Assembly: GCF_900187225.1 (NCBI RefSeq)
Contig: NZ_LT906436.1
Span: 2,170,001-2,234,000 of the forward strand
Direction of reading: 5' to 3'
DNA length: 64,000 nucleotides
Origin: Listeria monocytogenes
Lineage (GTDB): Bacteria; Bacillota; Bacilli; Lactobacillales; Listeriaceae
Position 1 is the stretch's first letter. Every line of letters begins with the position of its first letter. The notes below the pieces were generated by a model. That model had not been told where the DNA came from, made no database searches, and saw nothing but the letters and a program-made list of their open reading frames with translations. Positions 34,319 through 43,452 of the stretch are shown here, piece by piece. A program made the position numbers and the translations under genes.

Positions 34319-35395
34319 TTAATTAAAATAAACTGGCTGTCCTGTTTTCGATGATTCATAAATAGCTTCTAAGATTTGTGTTACAACAAGTGCTTGTTCT
34401 GGTTTAACAACAGGATCTGTATTTTTTTCAATTGCTTCTAACCATTGTTCTGCTTCGATTAATGCTGGATCATCACCTGTTCCGTCGTAAAAATCAACGC
34501 CACCTGCTTCTAATTGAATTTTCTTTTCATACATTTGGCTGTGCGCTTCGCCGTTAATTCGTAAACCGTCTTCCATATCCGCGCCGCCTTCTGTTCCCGA
34601 TAGAGACGTCCTTGCTTCACCGACATCAAGTGTGTTAAGCGCCCAACTTGCTTCTAATACTATCGTCGCGCCGTTTTCCATTGTAATAAAACCAAATGCG
34701 GAATCTTCTACAGTAAATTTATTTGGGTCCCATGAGCCCCATGCATTTGCTGCATTTTCTTTTTTAGCAAGTTTATGATAACTGTTTCCTACTACATATT
34801 TCGGTTTATAATTGTCCATCATCCAAAGCGTTAAATCAAGCGCATGTGTTCCAATATCAATAAGAGGTCCGCCGCCCTGCGCTTCTTCATCTAAAAACAC
34901 ACCCCATGTTGGGACAGCACGACGACGAATCGCTTTTGCTTTTGCATAATAGATATCACCTAATTCGCCATTCTCGCAAACTTGGTGCAAGTAATCCGAG
35001 TCTTTGCGAAATCTATTTTGGTACCCAATTGTTAGTTTTTTGCCTGTACGCTCTGCAGCTTCAATCATACTTTTCGCTTCTGCTGTTGTTTTCGCCATTG
35101 GTTTTTCACACATAACGTGTTTTCCGGCTTCCATTGCTGCGATAGAAATCTCCGCATGAGAAATATTTGGTGTACACACATGGATGACATCGATGGATTT
35201 ATCTTGGAGTAATTCTACATAGTTTGTGTATACGCTTGCATTTTCGCCACCAAATTCTTTTGCTGCTGCTTCGGCTTTTTCTAAAACGATATCGCAAAAA
35301 GCAACCATTTCTGCTTTCTCAGCTTTTAATAAACTTGGCATATGCTTCCCGTTTGCAATGCCTCCACAACCAATAATTCCAACTTTTAATGTCAT
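34319..35395 (-). CDS. Gfo/Idh/MocA-family NAD(P)-dependent oxidoreductase
   Basis: This 358-aa enzyme has Rossmann loop IIGCGGIANGKH, EKP motif HVMCEKPMAK and the catalytic DIGTHALDLTLW. It is a distant paralogue of the last gene of the operon. As first gene it follows the AraC regulator by 75 bp. A pair of such dehydrogenases could oxidise a sugar to a 3-keto derivative and reduce the product again. Confidence 0.83.
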   Translation of the reverse strand: MTLKVGIIGCGGIANGKHMPSLLKAEKAEMVAFCDIVLEKAEAAAKEFGGENASVYTNYVELLQDKSIDVIHVCTPNISHAEISIAAMEAGKHVMCEKPMAKTTAEAKSMIEAAERTGKKLTIGYQNRFRKDSDYLHQVCENGELGDIYYAKAKAIRRRAVPTWGVFLDEEAQGGGPLIDIGTHALDLTLWMMDNYKPKYVVGNSYHKLAKKENAANAWGSWDPNKFTVEDSAFGFITMENGATIVLEASWALNTLDVGEARTSLSGTEGGADMEDGLRINGEAHSQMYEKKIQLEAGGVDFYDGTGDDPALIEAEQWLEAIEKNTDPVVKPEQALVVTQILEAIYESSKTGQPVYFN

Positions 35396-35469
35396 AATAA
35401 AAAACCTCCAATAGTTTTGATAGTTACATCATACAAAACTACTCGAGGTAAATCTTCCTATTTTATTGC

Positions 35470-36348
35470 TTAATTATTCCCGTATATTGTCTTTCTGTAT
35501 TTTAATGGCGCGACTCCCATTGCTCGTTTGAAGGCATGATGAAAAGTTTTTACACTACTAAAGCCAGCTAGTTCAGCCACTTCTGTTACAGGGAACGCCT
35601 CATTTAACAACATCCATTTTGCTTTGTTCAGCCGGTAATCATTTAAAAAAGTCACAAACGTCATTCCGGTATTTCGCTTGAAAAATTTCGTGAAATAGTA
35701 TGTGCTAAAACCAGTGTAGTTCGCGACTTCTTGTAAGCTGACAGGTTCTTGATAATGTTTCTCGACATAGGAAAAAATTTGATCTAATTTATGTAGTGTT
35801 TCTTGAGATTTTAAGACTGCATCTTCTGAAATCACACTATCAGGTTGAGTTTTTATTTGAGGGATTTCCCGGTATATCAAGCCGATAATCGCCAGTAGGT
35901 CTGCTTTTAGAATATAATGCTTTCCAGGTTTTTCCCCGCTTGACTCAGAATGGATATTCATAATTAAAGATTGCATTTTAGCAACCGTTTCTTCTGGCCA
36001 TTCCCTGCTCAAATGTGCCATTTCTGTAAGCATTTCGCGTAATGTTTGCATTTTGTCATCCATTTGCATTTCTTCTTGAAATAAACTTAAATCAAATTGG
36101 ATAACGATACGTTCACTACTCGGCGAAGCTAAAAAATAATGCACATCTCCGCCATTTATTACTTGAATCTCTCCTTCTTTTAATTGAATTGGCATATCAT
36201 TAATGCCAAGATTAAGGCTGCCTTTTAGCGCATAAATAATTTCAATCTCTTTATGCCAATGTGGATAAACAAGAACTTCTCCTTCATTAACAAACGAACG
36301 AAAAGGGAAAGCTTTATTTAATTCTGGAATTTCCAAGTATTCACTCAT
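35470..36348 (-). CDS. AraC-family regulator with N-terminal cupin
   Basis: This 292-aa protein has an N-terminal cupin (about 15-90; VYPHWHKEIEIIYALKGSL) and a C-terminal pair of helix-turn-helix motifs (about 188-285; LQEVANYTGFSTYYFTKFFKRNTGMTF). It most likely activates the downstream dehydrogenase/epimerase operon when the sugar binds the cupin. Confidence 0.83.
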   Translation of the reverse strand: MSEYLEIPELNKAFPFRSFVNEGEVLVYPHWHKEIEIIYALKGSLNLGINDMPIQLKEGEIQVINGGDVHYFLASPSSERIVIQFDLSLFQEEMQMDDKMQTLREMLTEMAHLSREWPEETVAKMQSLIMNIHSESSGEKPGKHYILKADLLAIIGLIYREIPQIKTQPDSVISEDAVLKSQETLHKLDQIFSYVEKHYQEPVSLQEVANYTGFSTYYFTKFFKRNTGMTFVTFLNDYRLNKAKWMLLNEAFPVTEVAELAGFSSVKTFHHAFKRAMGVAPLKYRKTIYGNN

Positions 36349-36381
36349 AGCGGAACTCCTTTTTTTCTTTCATTTTAGCAT

Positions 36382-36411
36382 AAAAAAGAAGACAGCCGTT
36401 AAACTATCTTC
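36382..36411 (-). terminator. Terminator of the third Crp-family gene
   Basis: On the minus strand GAAGATAG and CTGTCTTC (one G-T pair) form the stem before a T6 run. Confidence 0.72.
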
Positions 36412-36417
36412 ATAAGA

Positions 36418-37113
36418 TTATAAAATTAATGATTCATAGGGAATTTCATTAAAAAGTTTTTCTACATTTATAACAACAGGTATTTTAGTATTTAGTAAGT
36501 AACCTTCTTTTTTTAGTTCACTAAGAGTTAAGCTAAGATACTCTCTTGTAATCCCCATGAATTTAGATAAAAATGTAGTAGATAATTCTTGCGGGATTTG
36601 AATGTTATCTCCATTGGAAATACCGTATTCATAACCAATTGCAGCAATTAAATGTTTTACGCGGTCTTTCACCTTAAGCGTATTAAGCAGACATCGACGT
36701 TGCAGTATCATAATTTCTTTTTTCGCTTGATAAAGCATAAATTCTTCTATACTAACATGTTTTTCAACCATAAAAATGAAAAAATCTCTATCTACTGCCG
36801 TGATGACACTAGAACTTGGCGAGAGTAATTGAGCACCGATATTGCGTTTTAAATCTGAAGACATAAAAGATGAAAAATTACATACATCCCCATGTTTTAG
36901 CAATTGGTCGTACCCAATATAGTCATCTATTTGTGTTCCTTTCATAACAATACCTTTTTCAACAAAATAGATACCTGTTACAAAATCTACATCAAAAAGT
37001 TCATTTTTAGAAAGTTTAATACTCATACTATGTTTAGCAAAATCTCCAGACTTCTTACAAAAATGAAGTGGATTGGTCAAAATTTCATGTTGTCGTTTTT
37101 CTAATGTGTTCAT
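36418..37113 (-). CDS. Crp/Fnr-family transcription regulator
   Basis: This 231-aa regulator has the effector beta roll (about 25-125) and a C-terminal winged helix (LSTTFLSKFMGITREYLSLTLSELKKEGYLL, about 175-207). Length and layout match the other three in the window. Target and ligand are unknown. The 252-bp upstream region to 37365 is AT-rich and holds its promoter; I see no clear operator. Confidence 0.75.
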   Translation of the reverse strand: MNTLEKRQHEILTNPLHFCKKSGDFAKHSMSIKLSKNELFDVDFVTGIYFVEKGIVMKGTQIDDYIGYDQLLKHGDVCNFSSFMSSDLKRNIGAQLLSPSSSVITAVDRDFFIFMVEKHVSIEEFMLYQAKKEIMILQRRCLLNTLKVKDRVKHLIAAIGYEYGISNGDNIQIPQELSTTFLSKFMGITREYLSLTLSELKKEGYLLNTKIPVVINVEKLFNEIPYESLIL

Positions 37114-37365
37114 TGCGAACTCCTCCTCTAAAGTATAATATCACACAATGAAAACACCCCAGAGAAGGAATACGCTGAATAAAATAACGTTACAATCATT
37201 AAAAAAGAAATTTTTCACTATTTGTTCATTAAAACTAACTTTTTTTATGCCAAAAACATCTAAATAAGTACTTTTTGTGACATTTTTTCTCTGCTTTTTT
37301 TAGATAATATTTTAACTTTTCCACCTTTTTTAACGTAAAAATCAATATATATTAAGTTTTGTTCT

Positions 37366-38037
37366 TTAAAGTGTGTCTATTTTCTTAATGACCCACGGTT
37401 TGTGACTATCGTCGAGAATTCCTTCTTTTCGTAGTTTCAGTACAATAATATTCGTATATTCTCGAGTAGTATTCGCATATTGGGCTAAAATAGAATTATT
37501 GATTTCATCAGGCAAAATGAATTCTTTATCCTTCGTTACTCTTCCCATATAAAGCCCAATCTCTTTTAAGCATGCTCTAATACGAAGTTCTTTCTTCATA
37601 AAATTACGTTTACTAGCTTTAAAATAAACTTTTCTTGTATAAAGTAAGTTAGATAATAGATATTTCGCTTTTTGACCTGATTCGTCCAAAACACGTTCCA
37701 CAAAATCAGGATCAAGTACCCAACAATGAACTTCTGTCAGGCTGCGCAGTACAGACTCTTCTGGTTCTTCCTTAATAATAGGAATTAAATTAATTGCTAT
37801 TTCGCCACCTACAAAGCTAATAATCCCTGAATCTCCGTATTCATTTTGAAGGCAATAAGAGAAGTATCCACTTTCTACTAAATAGATCTTGAAACCTTTC
37901 GAATTATTCATTTTAATTTCTTTACCTCTAGGAATAATTTCTTGATAACAATAATCATGAAAGGTGTAATCTTTTTTTAGTAATTGTAGTAGTGCTTTTG
38001 GCGTTGTTTCTTTAAAAATTTCCTCATCTGAATGCAT
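37366..38037 (-). CDS. Crp/Fnr-family transcription regulator
   Basis: This 223-aa protein (start MHSDEEIF, 7 bp after AAAGGATG) has the Crp-like beta roll and a winged helix (NSILAQYANTTREYTNIIVLKLRKEGIL). A longer frame to 38094 has no ribosome site. It is separated from the metallo-hydrolase gene by a terminator. Confidence 0.75.
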   Translation of the reverse strand: MHSDEEIFKETTPKALLQLLKKDYTFHDYCYQEIIPRGKEIKMNNSKGFKIYLVESGYFSYCLQNEYGDSGIISFVGGEIAINLIPIIKEEPEESVLRSLTEVHCWVLDPDFVERVLDESGQKAKYLLSNLLYTRKVYFKASKRNFMKKELRIRACLKEIGLYMGRVTKDKEFILPDEINNSILAQYANTTREYTNIIVLKLRKEGILDDSHKPWVIKKIDTL

Positions 38038-38063
38038 TTTCCAACATCCTTTCCATTTGATTA

Positions 38064-38101
38064 CAAAAAAACTGCAGAATAAATGCTTCTGCAAGTTCTT
38101 T
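38064..38101 (-). terminator. Terminator of the metallo-hydrolase gene
   Basis: On the minus strand AACTTGCAGAA and TTCTGCAGTT pair with one bulge, before a T7 run. Confidence 0.7.
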
Positions 38102-38102
38102 T

Positions 38103-38720
38103 TTAGTTAAAGTATGGGTTTGTCTTCTTTTCATGACCGATGGTAGTTACATCACCATGACCTGAATAGGCTGGGAAATCATCTGGAAGTACAAACAGTT
38201 GTGTTTTAATACTGTTTATTAACATATCAAAATCTCCTGTATATAAATCTGTACGGCCGATACTACCTTTAAACAAAGCGTCTCCAACTACGACAAATTC
38301 GTCGAAAATAAAACTAACGCTTCCGATAGAATGCCCTGGTGTCGGTACTACTTTAAAACGAAAACCTTCTATATTATATTCACCTAACGTAAATTCATTT
38401 TCTGCAGGTTGCGCTATGATTGCTTTACCAGCTATGTGCGCAGATAAATTTAATTCTGGATTGGATAGCCATTCTTGCTCTAATGGGCTAACATATACTG
38501 GAATATTATATGTTTTGCGGATCTCTTCTAAAGCACCAATATGATCATAGTGACAATGAGTTAATAAAACTGCCACTGGTTTTACTTCGAGTTTTGCAAT
38601 TTCCGCTTCAATTTTACTTGCTTCATCGCCTGGGTCAACAATTAATGCTACATTATCTTGATAAATGATATAACAATTTTCTTGGATTATTCCTGTCATG
38701 ATTCGTTTGATTTTTGTCAT
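38103..38720 (-). CDS. Metallo-beta-lactamase fold hydrolase (glyoxalase II-like)
   Basis: This 205-aa protein has LTHCHYDHIGAL (about 57), PTPGHSIGSVSF, VGDALFKGSIGRTD and a late SGHGDVTTIGHE, the full binuclear metal site of the YqgX/YcbL glyoxalase II-like group. It lies back to back with a glyoxalase I-like gene, suggesting joint methylglyoxal detoxification with bacillithiol or another thiol; this link is inference. ATG 38720 follows AAAGGCGG. Confidence 0.8.
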   Translation of the reverse strand: MTKIKRIMTGIIQENCYIIYQDNVALIVDPGDEASKIEAEIAKLEVKPVAVLLTHCHYDHIGALEEIRKTYNIPVYVSPLEQEWLSNPELNLSAHIAGKAIIAQPAENEFTLGEYNIEGFRFKVVPTPGHSIGSVSFIFDEFVVVGDALFKGSIGRTDLYTGDFDMLINSIKTQLFVLPDDFPAYSGHGDVTTIGHEKKTNPYFN

Positions 38721-38850
38721 TTCACTTCCGCCTTTCTTCACATTCACCATTATACCTAAAATACTACCTTACTTCCATCAATATTCCTTGTTTGTATTCA
38801 CTTCCGAGATATACTACAATGAAGAAAGAAGTTTAAAAGGAGGAATAAAA

Positions 38851-39240
38851 ATGACTGCAAAAATGTTACATACATGTATCCGCGTAAAAAACCTAACAGA
38901 ATCAATTACTTTTTATGAAAAAGCATTAGGACTTAAAGAAGTTCGCCGCAAGGACTTCCCGGATTTCGAATTTACGTTAGTTTATATGGCGTTTGAAGAA
39001 GGCGGTTTTGAACTAGAATTAACGTACAACTACGACCAAAAAGAAGCCTACGATTTAGGAAATGGTTACGGTCACTTAGCGGTTGGTGTTCCGGACGTAC
39101 GTGCTTTATTAAAAGAACACCAAGAAGCTGGTTTTACTGTGACAGATTTAAAAGGACTACCTGGCGAAGACCCATTCTATTATTTCTTAACAGATCCAGA
39201 TGGTTATAAAACAGAAATCATTCAAGATGGCGCTTTATAA
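38851..39240 (+). CDS. Glyoxalase I-family protein (lactoylglutathione lyase-like)
   Basis: This 129-aa VOC-fold protein has the glyoxalase I pattern: HTCIRVKNL with a metal His7 region, ELELTYNY, GYGHLAVGV and KTEIIQ. The start at 38851 follows AAAAGGAGG; the much longer frame has no support. The protein is likely a metal-dependent enzyme that handles thiol adducts of methylglyoxal. Confidence 0.85.
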   Translation: MTAKMLHTCIRVKNLTESITFYEKALGLKEVRRKDFPDFEFTLVYMAFEEGGFELELTYNYDQKEAYDLGNGYGHLAVGVPDVRALLKEHQEAGFTVTDLKGLPGEDPFYYFLTDPDGYKTEIIQDGAL

Positions 39241-39265
39241 GTAGAAGAAGGACTGGAGAAGCTTA

Positions 39266-39424
39266 ATGGGAAAATATTTTGTTATAATTTTGATCGCACT
39301 AGCAATTAATGGAATCAGTATTTTATTCCATAATGATATAGCAAGCCTTATCGCTGTCATCATTACAGCTGTACTACTTATTTATTTGATGGTGGACTTA
39401 ACAAAAATGTATCGACGTAAATAG
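39266..39424 (+). CDS. Small membrane protein, 52 aa
   Basis: ATG 39266 has GGAG 8 bp upstream, 25 bp after the glyoxalase stop. The product MGKYFVIILIALAINGISIL... has two hydrophobic stretches (4-20 and 25-43) and a basic end (KMYRRK). A terminator follows at once. It may be cotranscribed with the glyoxalase gene. Unknown function. Confidence 0.7.
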   Translation: MGKYFVIILIALAINGISILFHNDIASLIAVIITAVLLIYLMVDLTKMYRRK

Positions 39425-39467
39425 AAAAAGAGTCAGCAAAATCCACAGGATTCTGCTGACTCTTTTT
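39425..39467. terminator. Bidirectional terminator
   Basis: AAAAAGAGTCAGCA and TGCTGACTCTTTTT form a 14-bp stem. Confidence 0.92.
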
Positions 39468-39468
39468 A

Positions 39469-40398
39469 TTATTGAATCACTAAATTGCTTGCAACTTGTT
39501 TAGATTCTTTCATAAGATTTTCGATAATATCACTAGTGGAACGAATTTCAGTTAACATACCACAAATTTGTCCAGCCATAACAGAACCATTCTCAACGTC
39601 ACCTTCATGGACTGCTTTTCTAAGAGAGCCAAGTGTTAATTCCTCTAATTTGTCTCTGGAGGCATTTTCGTTTTCTAGTTCTACATATTTTTGAATCATT
39701 GGGTTTTTAATACTTCTAACTGGCGCACCATTGCGACGACCTGTTACAGTCGTGCTTGTATCCGTTGCGTCAAGTACCGCTTGTTTAAAGCTAGCTGGAA
39801 CCGGACATTCCTCAGCAACAAGGAAAAGTGTGCCGATTTGGACACCACTTGCGCCTAATGCATAAACAGCTGCCATTCCGTGACCATCGGCAATTCCCCC
39901 TGCTGCAATGACAGGAATGTTCACTGCTGAAACGACTTGACGAACTAGTGCCATCGTTGTTGTTTCACCAACATGTCCCCCTGCTTCTGTACCTTCTGCA
40001 ACAACTGCATCGACACCGATTTCTTCCATTTTTTGTGCAATTTTTACAGATGGGATAACTGCGATAACTTTAATTCCAGCTGCTTTAAATTTTTCCATAA
40101 ATGGTTTAGGCGTTCCTGCCCCAGTTGTAACAACGCGCACATCTTCTTCAATAATGACATCGACAAGTTCTGGGCAATTTGGCATCATCAGCATGATATT
40201 TACAGCGAAAGGTTTCGTTGTTTTTTCTTTACAAAGACGAATTTGTTCTCGTAATGTGTCTGCTGACATTCCACCAGACGCGATAATTCCTAGCCCACCT
40301 GCATTTGATACCGCGGAAGCTAATTCATATGTGGCAATTTGTGCCATTGCCCCTTGTAAAATCGGATATTTGATTTGTAGCATTTCAGTTAAACTCAT
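39469..40398 (-). CDS. Nitronate monooxygenase / FabK-like flavoprotein
   Basis: This 309-aa FMN TIM-barrel has the family motifs QGAMAQIATYELASAVSNAGGLGIIASG, VVAEGTEAGGHVG, PVIAAGGIADG and GVQIGTLFL. It could oxidise nitronates or reduce enoyl-ACP. The latter is less likely given its place in a CoA-transferase operon under sigma-54 control. It ends the set of three genes behind the RpoN promoter. Confidence 0.8.
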   Translation of the reverse strand: MSLTEMLQIKYPILQGAMAQIATYELASAVSNAGGLGIIASGGMSADTLREQIRLCKEKTTKPFAVNIMLMMPNCPELVDVIIEEDVRVVTTGAGTPKPFMEKFKAAGIKVIAVIPSVKIAQKMEEIGVDAVVAEGTEAGGHVGETTTMALVRQVVSAVNIPVIAAGGIADGHGMAAVYALGASGVQIGTLFLVAEECPVPASFKQAVLDATDTSTTVTGRRNGAPVRSIKNPMIQKYVELENENASRDKLEELTLGSLRKAVHEGDVENGSVMAGQICGMLTEIRSTSDIIENLMKESKQVASNLVIQ

Positions 40399-40419
40399 TT
40401 TCTTTTCTCCTCTCTATTT

Positions 40420-41643
40420 TTACGCTAATTCTTTAGTTGGTTGTTTTTTCTCACGTAATTTATAAACAATATTAATACAAAGTCCTACAGCAGCAAGTGC
40501 GATAGCTATATAGAAAGCTTGTGTGAAGTCGCCACCGTTTTGACCGGCGATTTGCGCTGCCATTTTTGGTGCAAAAAAGGCTGCTGTGGAATAACCAATG
40601 AAGACGATTCCGTAGTTGACGCCTTGATTTTTCGGACCGTAATTTTCCATAACGATGGACGGGAAAACGCCCATTGTTCCACCAAAGCAAAGCCCCAGCC
40701 CAATAATCCCGATAACAAATCCAACAACAGATTGAAGTGTTGCAAGTGCTAGTAAAGATAAAGCAATTACTGTATAAATAATCATTAATGTATTTGATCT
40801 ACCTAGACGGTCAGATACAGCGCCCCAAACTACTCGACCTAAACAGTTGCTTAGTGAATAAATACTAACGTAAGCAGCAGCCGATGCAGCCGTTAAGCCA
40901 AACATATTTTGACCAATTAAGGATGCATTAGAAGCAATCATCAGACCTGAGAATGCGCCAATACCTAACATTAAAAGAATCAGGTAAAAAGTAACTGTTC
41001 GAACCATTCCCGTCCAAGGTACATTTACCATACCCGCTCCATTTCCAGCAGGTGGTGTCCAGCCTTTTGGTGCATAGCCAGCTGGTGCGACACGAATAAG
41101 GAAACTGCATCCAATGACAACTGCGATATAAACGGCCCCCATAATTTTAAATGCTGTCATTACGTTATACGTTTCAATTAAGTAGTTAGCAATCGGTGCA
41201 GCAATAATTGTCGCTCCGCCCATTCCAGCTGTAATAAGTCCTGAAGCAAGTCCACGTTTATCTGGGAAAAGTCGAATTGTGTTGCTAAGACATCCTGAAT
41301 ATGCAAAACCTTGTCCAAGCCCAGCAAGGACACCATAAGATAAGTAAAGCATTGTAGTGGAGGTAGCAAATCCTGTTAACGCAAAACCAAGCCCGAATAG
41401 TATACCTCCAATTAAAATCGCCCATTTTGCTTTCCCTTTATCCGTTAAAATCCCACCTAAAATAGTTGGAATCGGTCCAATCGCCGCATTAATTGTAAAT
41501 GCCATCATAACTTGCGGGATTGTCCAGCCATGAGCGGCACTTAACGGTCCAGCAAATACACTAAATGCATATACTGCCCCCGTACAAAGTAGAACACCAA
41601 CAGAACCAATTAAGACTCCCCAACGGTTTATTTCTTTTGTCAT
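40420..41643 (-). CDS. OFA-family MFS transporter
   Basis: This 407-aa, 12-segment carrier starts NRWGVLIGSVGVLLCTGAVYAFSVFAGPL, the oxalate/formate antiporter (OFA) signature, with SLSNCLGRVVWGAVSDRLGR between segments 8 and 9 loops. It overlaps the CoA-transferase stop by ATGA. A carboxylate such as a short-chain acid is the likely substrate. Confidence 0.85.
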   Translation of the reverse strand: MTKEINRWGVLIGSVGVLLCTGAVYAFSVFAGPLSAAHGWTIPQVMMAFTINAAIGPIPTILGGILTDKGKAKWAILIGGILFGLGFALTGFATSTTMLYLSYGVLAGLGQGFAYSGCLSNTIRLFPDKRGLASGLITAGMGGATIIAAPIANYLIETYNVMTAFKIMGAVYIAVVIGCSFLIRVAPAGYAPKGWTPPAGNGAGMVNVPWTGMVRTVTFYLILLMLGIGAFSGLMIASNASLIGQNMFGLTAASAAAYVSIYSLSNCLGRVVWGAVSDRLGRSNTLMIIYTVIALSLLALATLQSVVGFVIGIIGLGLCFGGTMGVFPSIVMENYGPKNQGVNYGIVFIGYSTAAFFAPKMAAQIAGQNGGDFTQAFYIAIALAAVGLCINIVYKLREKKQPTKELA

Positions 41644-43223
41644 ATAGATACTCCCTCTCGCGTTTGTTTTTCAATAATAGCTTTTAAGCCGCCCCATTCT
41701 TCGCTAAACATACCGCCATCCATTACTTTTAAATCGCTCGCAATAATGGGTTCGAATTCCATTTGTCCAAGAATATCCTTTTCTAAATCTACTCCTGGCG
41801 CGATTTCTGTTAGAACCATTTTGCCATTTTCTAAGCGAAATACAGCACGTTCTGTCACATAGAGGATTGTTTGATTGGTCGTAGAAGCATATTCGCCACT
41901 AAATGTGATTTGTTGAACTTGTTTGATAAACTTTTTAGCTTTTCCTTCTTGTAAAATCTCTAGTTTGCCGTCAGCTACCCGCGTCTTTAAACCACCTGCT
42001 GTAAATGTTCCGGCAAAAATTAATTTTTTCGCTGATTGGGAGATATTAATAAATCCACCGCACCCAGCAACTCTTGAGCCAAACTTGCTGACATTCACAT
42101 TACCGGATTCGTCGGTTTGCGCCAAACCAAGTACGGATAAATCGAGTCCGCCACCATCGTAAAAATCGAACTGTGAATGATGGTCGACAATAGCTTCACT
42201 GTTATACGCATGACCGAAATCTGCTAACCCTGCTGGCACACCACCAACAGATCCTGCTTCCGTTGTTAGTATTAATTGGTCACTCACGCCTTCTTCCGCT
42301 GCAACAGTAGAGACGTTCACTGGAATTCCTACACCTAAATTTAGAATGGTTTGTGGTTCTAGTTCTGCTGCTGAACGACGCGCAATTACTTTACGGTCAT
42401 CTAACGGAAGTGGCTCAATATCTCCAAGCGGAACTTGAATGTGCCCAGAAAAAGCTGGATTGTACTGTGTATTTTCAGTTTGGAAATGATTTTCTGGTTC
42501 TGAAATAATAATATGATCAACTAAAATTCCTGGAACTCTTACATCTTTAGGATTAAGCGATCCTTTTTTCGCAACAGATTCTACTTGTGCGATAACTATT
42601 CCACCTGAATTTCGAACTGCCTGTGCGATTGGCAAGACTTCCATATGTAAGCCTTCTTTTTCTAACGTTAAGTTCCCAAATTCATCTGCCACAGTTCCGC
42701 GAATGAGCGCAACTTGAATTGGAAAACTTGGATAGAATAGCCATTCTTCGTTGTGGATCGTCAATAGCTCTACTAAGTTATCTTTGGAACTTGCAGACAT
42801 TTTTGCCCCTTCAATGCGTGGATCTACAAATGTTCCCATGCCAATTTTTGTAATCACTCCTGGCCTCTTAGCAGCAATTTCACGATACAGTTGTGTAATA
42901 ACACCTTGTGGCAGATTGTATGCTTCACATTTGTCTTCTTCAATTAATTTCGCCATTTTGGGAGAAGCGATTGCAATTCCACCAATCCAGCGTTTAATCA
43001 ATCCTTCATGTCCCCAGTGGCTCATTCCTTTTTCCCGACGATCACCAAGCGCACTAGCATGCATAACTGTAAGATTACGCGGAGCCCCTTCTTCTAAAAA
43101 ACGCTTTTCAACCGCAATAGCCATTTCTTCATTAACACAAGCTAAACCGAAACCACTAAAAGCAACAGTATCGCCATCCTTTAATAATTTTGCTGCTTCA
43201 CTAGCTTTTATTACTTTTGACAA
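41640..43223 (-). CDS. Acetate/propionate CoA-transferase (YdiF-type)
   Basis: This 527-aa fused alpha-beta family I CoA-transferase has the oxyanion glycine loop GFGLACVNEEM near the N-terminus and the catalytic glutamate in LTTEAGSVGGVPAG. It moves CoA between short-chain acids. I start at TTG 43223, 8 bp after AAGGAG; the GTG at 43232 is too close to it. A consensus sigma-54 promoter lies 64 bp upstream and the operon also has an OFA carrier and a flavoprotein. Confidence 0.85.
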   Translation of the reverse strand: MSKVIKASEAAKLLKDGDTVAFSGFGLACVNEEMAIAVEKRFLEEGAPRNLTVMHASALGDRREKGMSHWGHEGLIKRWIGGIAIASPKMAKLIEEDKCEAYNLPQGVITQLYREIAAKRPGVITKIGMGTFVDPRIEGAKMSASSKDNLVELLTIHNEEWLFYPSFPIQVALIRGTVADEFGNLTLEKEGLHMEVLPIAQAVRNSGGIVIAQVESVAKKGSLNPKDVRVPGILVDHIIISEPENHFQTENTQYNPAFSGHIQVPLGDIEPLPLDDRKVIARRSAAELEPQTILNLGVGIPVNVSTVAAEEGVSDQLILTTEAGSVGGVPAGLADFGHAYNSEAIVDHHSQFDFYDGGGLDLSVLGLAQTDESGNVNVSKFGSRVAGCGGFINISQSAKKLIFAGTFTAGGLKTRVADGKLEILQEGKAKKFIKQVQQITFSGEYASTTNQTILYVTERAVFRLENGKMVLTEIAPGVDLEKDILGQMEFEPIIASDLKVMDGGMFSEEWGGLKAIIEKQTREGVSI

Positions 43224-43286
43224 ATTCCTCACTCCTTATTGTTCAATTATTCACATATATTTGTAATGACATGCAGTTCTTTATAA

Positions 43287-43303
43287 AGCAACTTCCGTGC
43301 CAA
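43287..43303 (-). promoter_or_regulatory. Sigma-54 (RpoN) promoter of the CoA-transferase operon
   Basis: On the minus strand TTGGCACGGAAGTTGCT matches YTGGCACG-N4-TTGCW perfectly, with the GG and GC dinucleotides 10 bp apart. The adjacent gene encodes a sigma-54 activator. Confidence 0.92.
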
Positions 43304-43352
43304 CATGAAAAATGGCTCTATAACACACTTTATAATATAAAACATTATTTAT

Positions 43353-43364
43353 TGTCGCAAAAAA
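43353..43364. promoter_or_regulatory. Candidate activator-binding site
   Basis: TGTCGCAAAAAA, 50-65 bp upstream of the sigma-54 promoter, recurs in opposite orientation at 44912-44923 before the activator gene. Confidence 0.45.
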
Positions 43365-43397
43365 GAGACGTCAAAATGGTTGTTTTTACAAACAGGA

Positions 43398-43413
43398 GTC
43401 GCGAAAACGCAAC
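43398..43413. promoter_or_regulatory. Candidate activator-binding palindrome
   Basis: GTCGCGAAAACGCAAC has near-inverted halves (GTCGCG against GTTGCG) and shares the GTCGC core with 43353. It lies about 100 bp upstream of the sigma-54 promoter, a usual enhancer distance. Confidence 0.45.
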
Positions 43414-43448
43414 AAAAAAGGTCTAATCGCAACATCCGATTAGGCCTT
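43414..43448 (-). terminator. Terminator of the sigma-54 activator gene
   Basis: On the minus strand AAGGCCTAATCG and CGATTAGACCTT pair with one mismatch before a T6 run. Confidence 0.82.
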
Positions 43449-43452
43449 CTAT

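Noticed and set aside
42751-43266. 171-aa plus-strand frame opposite the CoA-transferase gene
   Set aside because: It is antisense to a clear enzyme gene and has no start signals.
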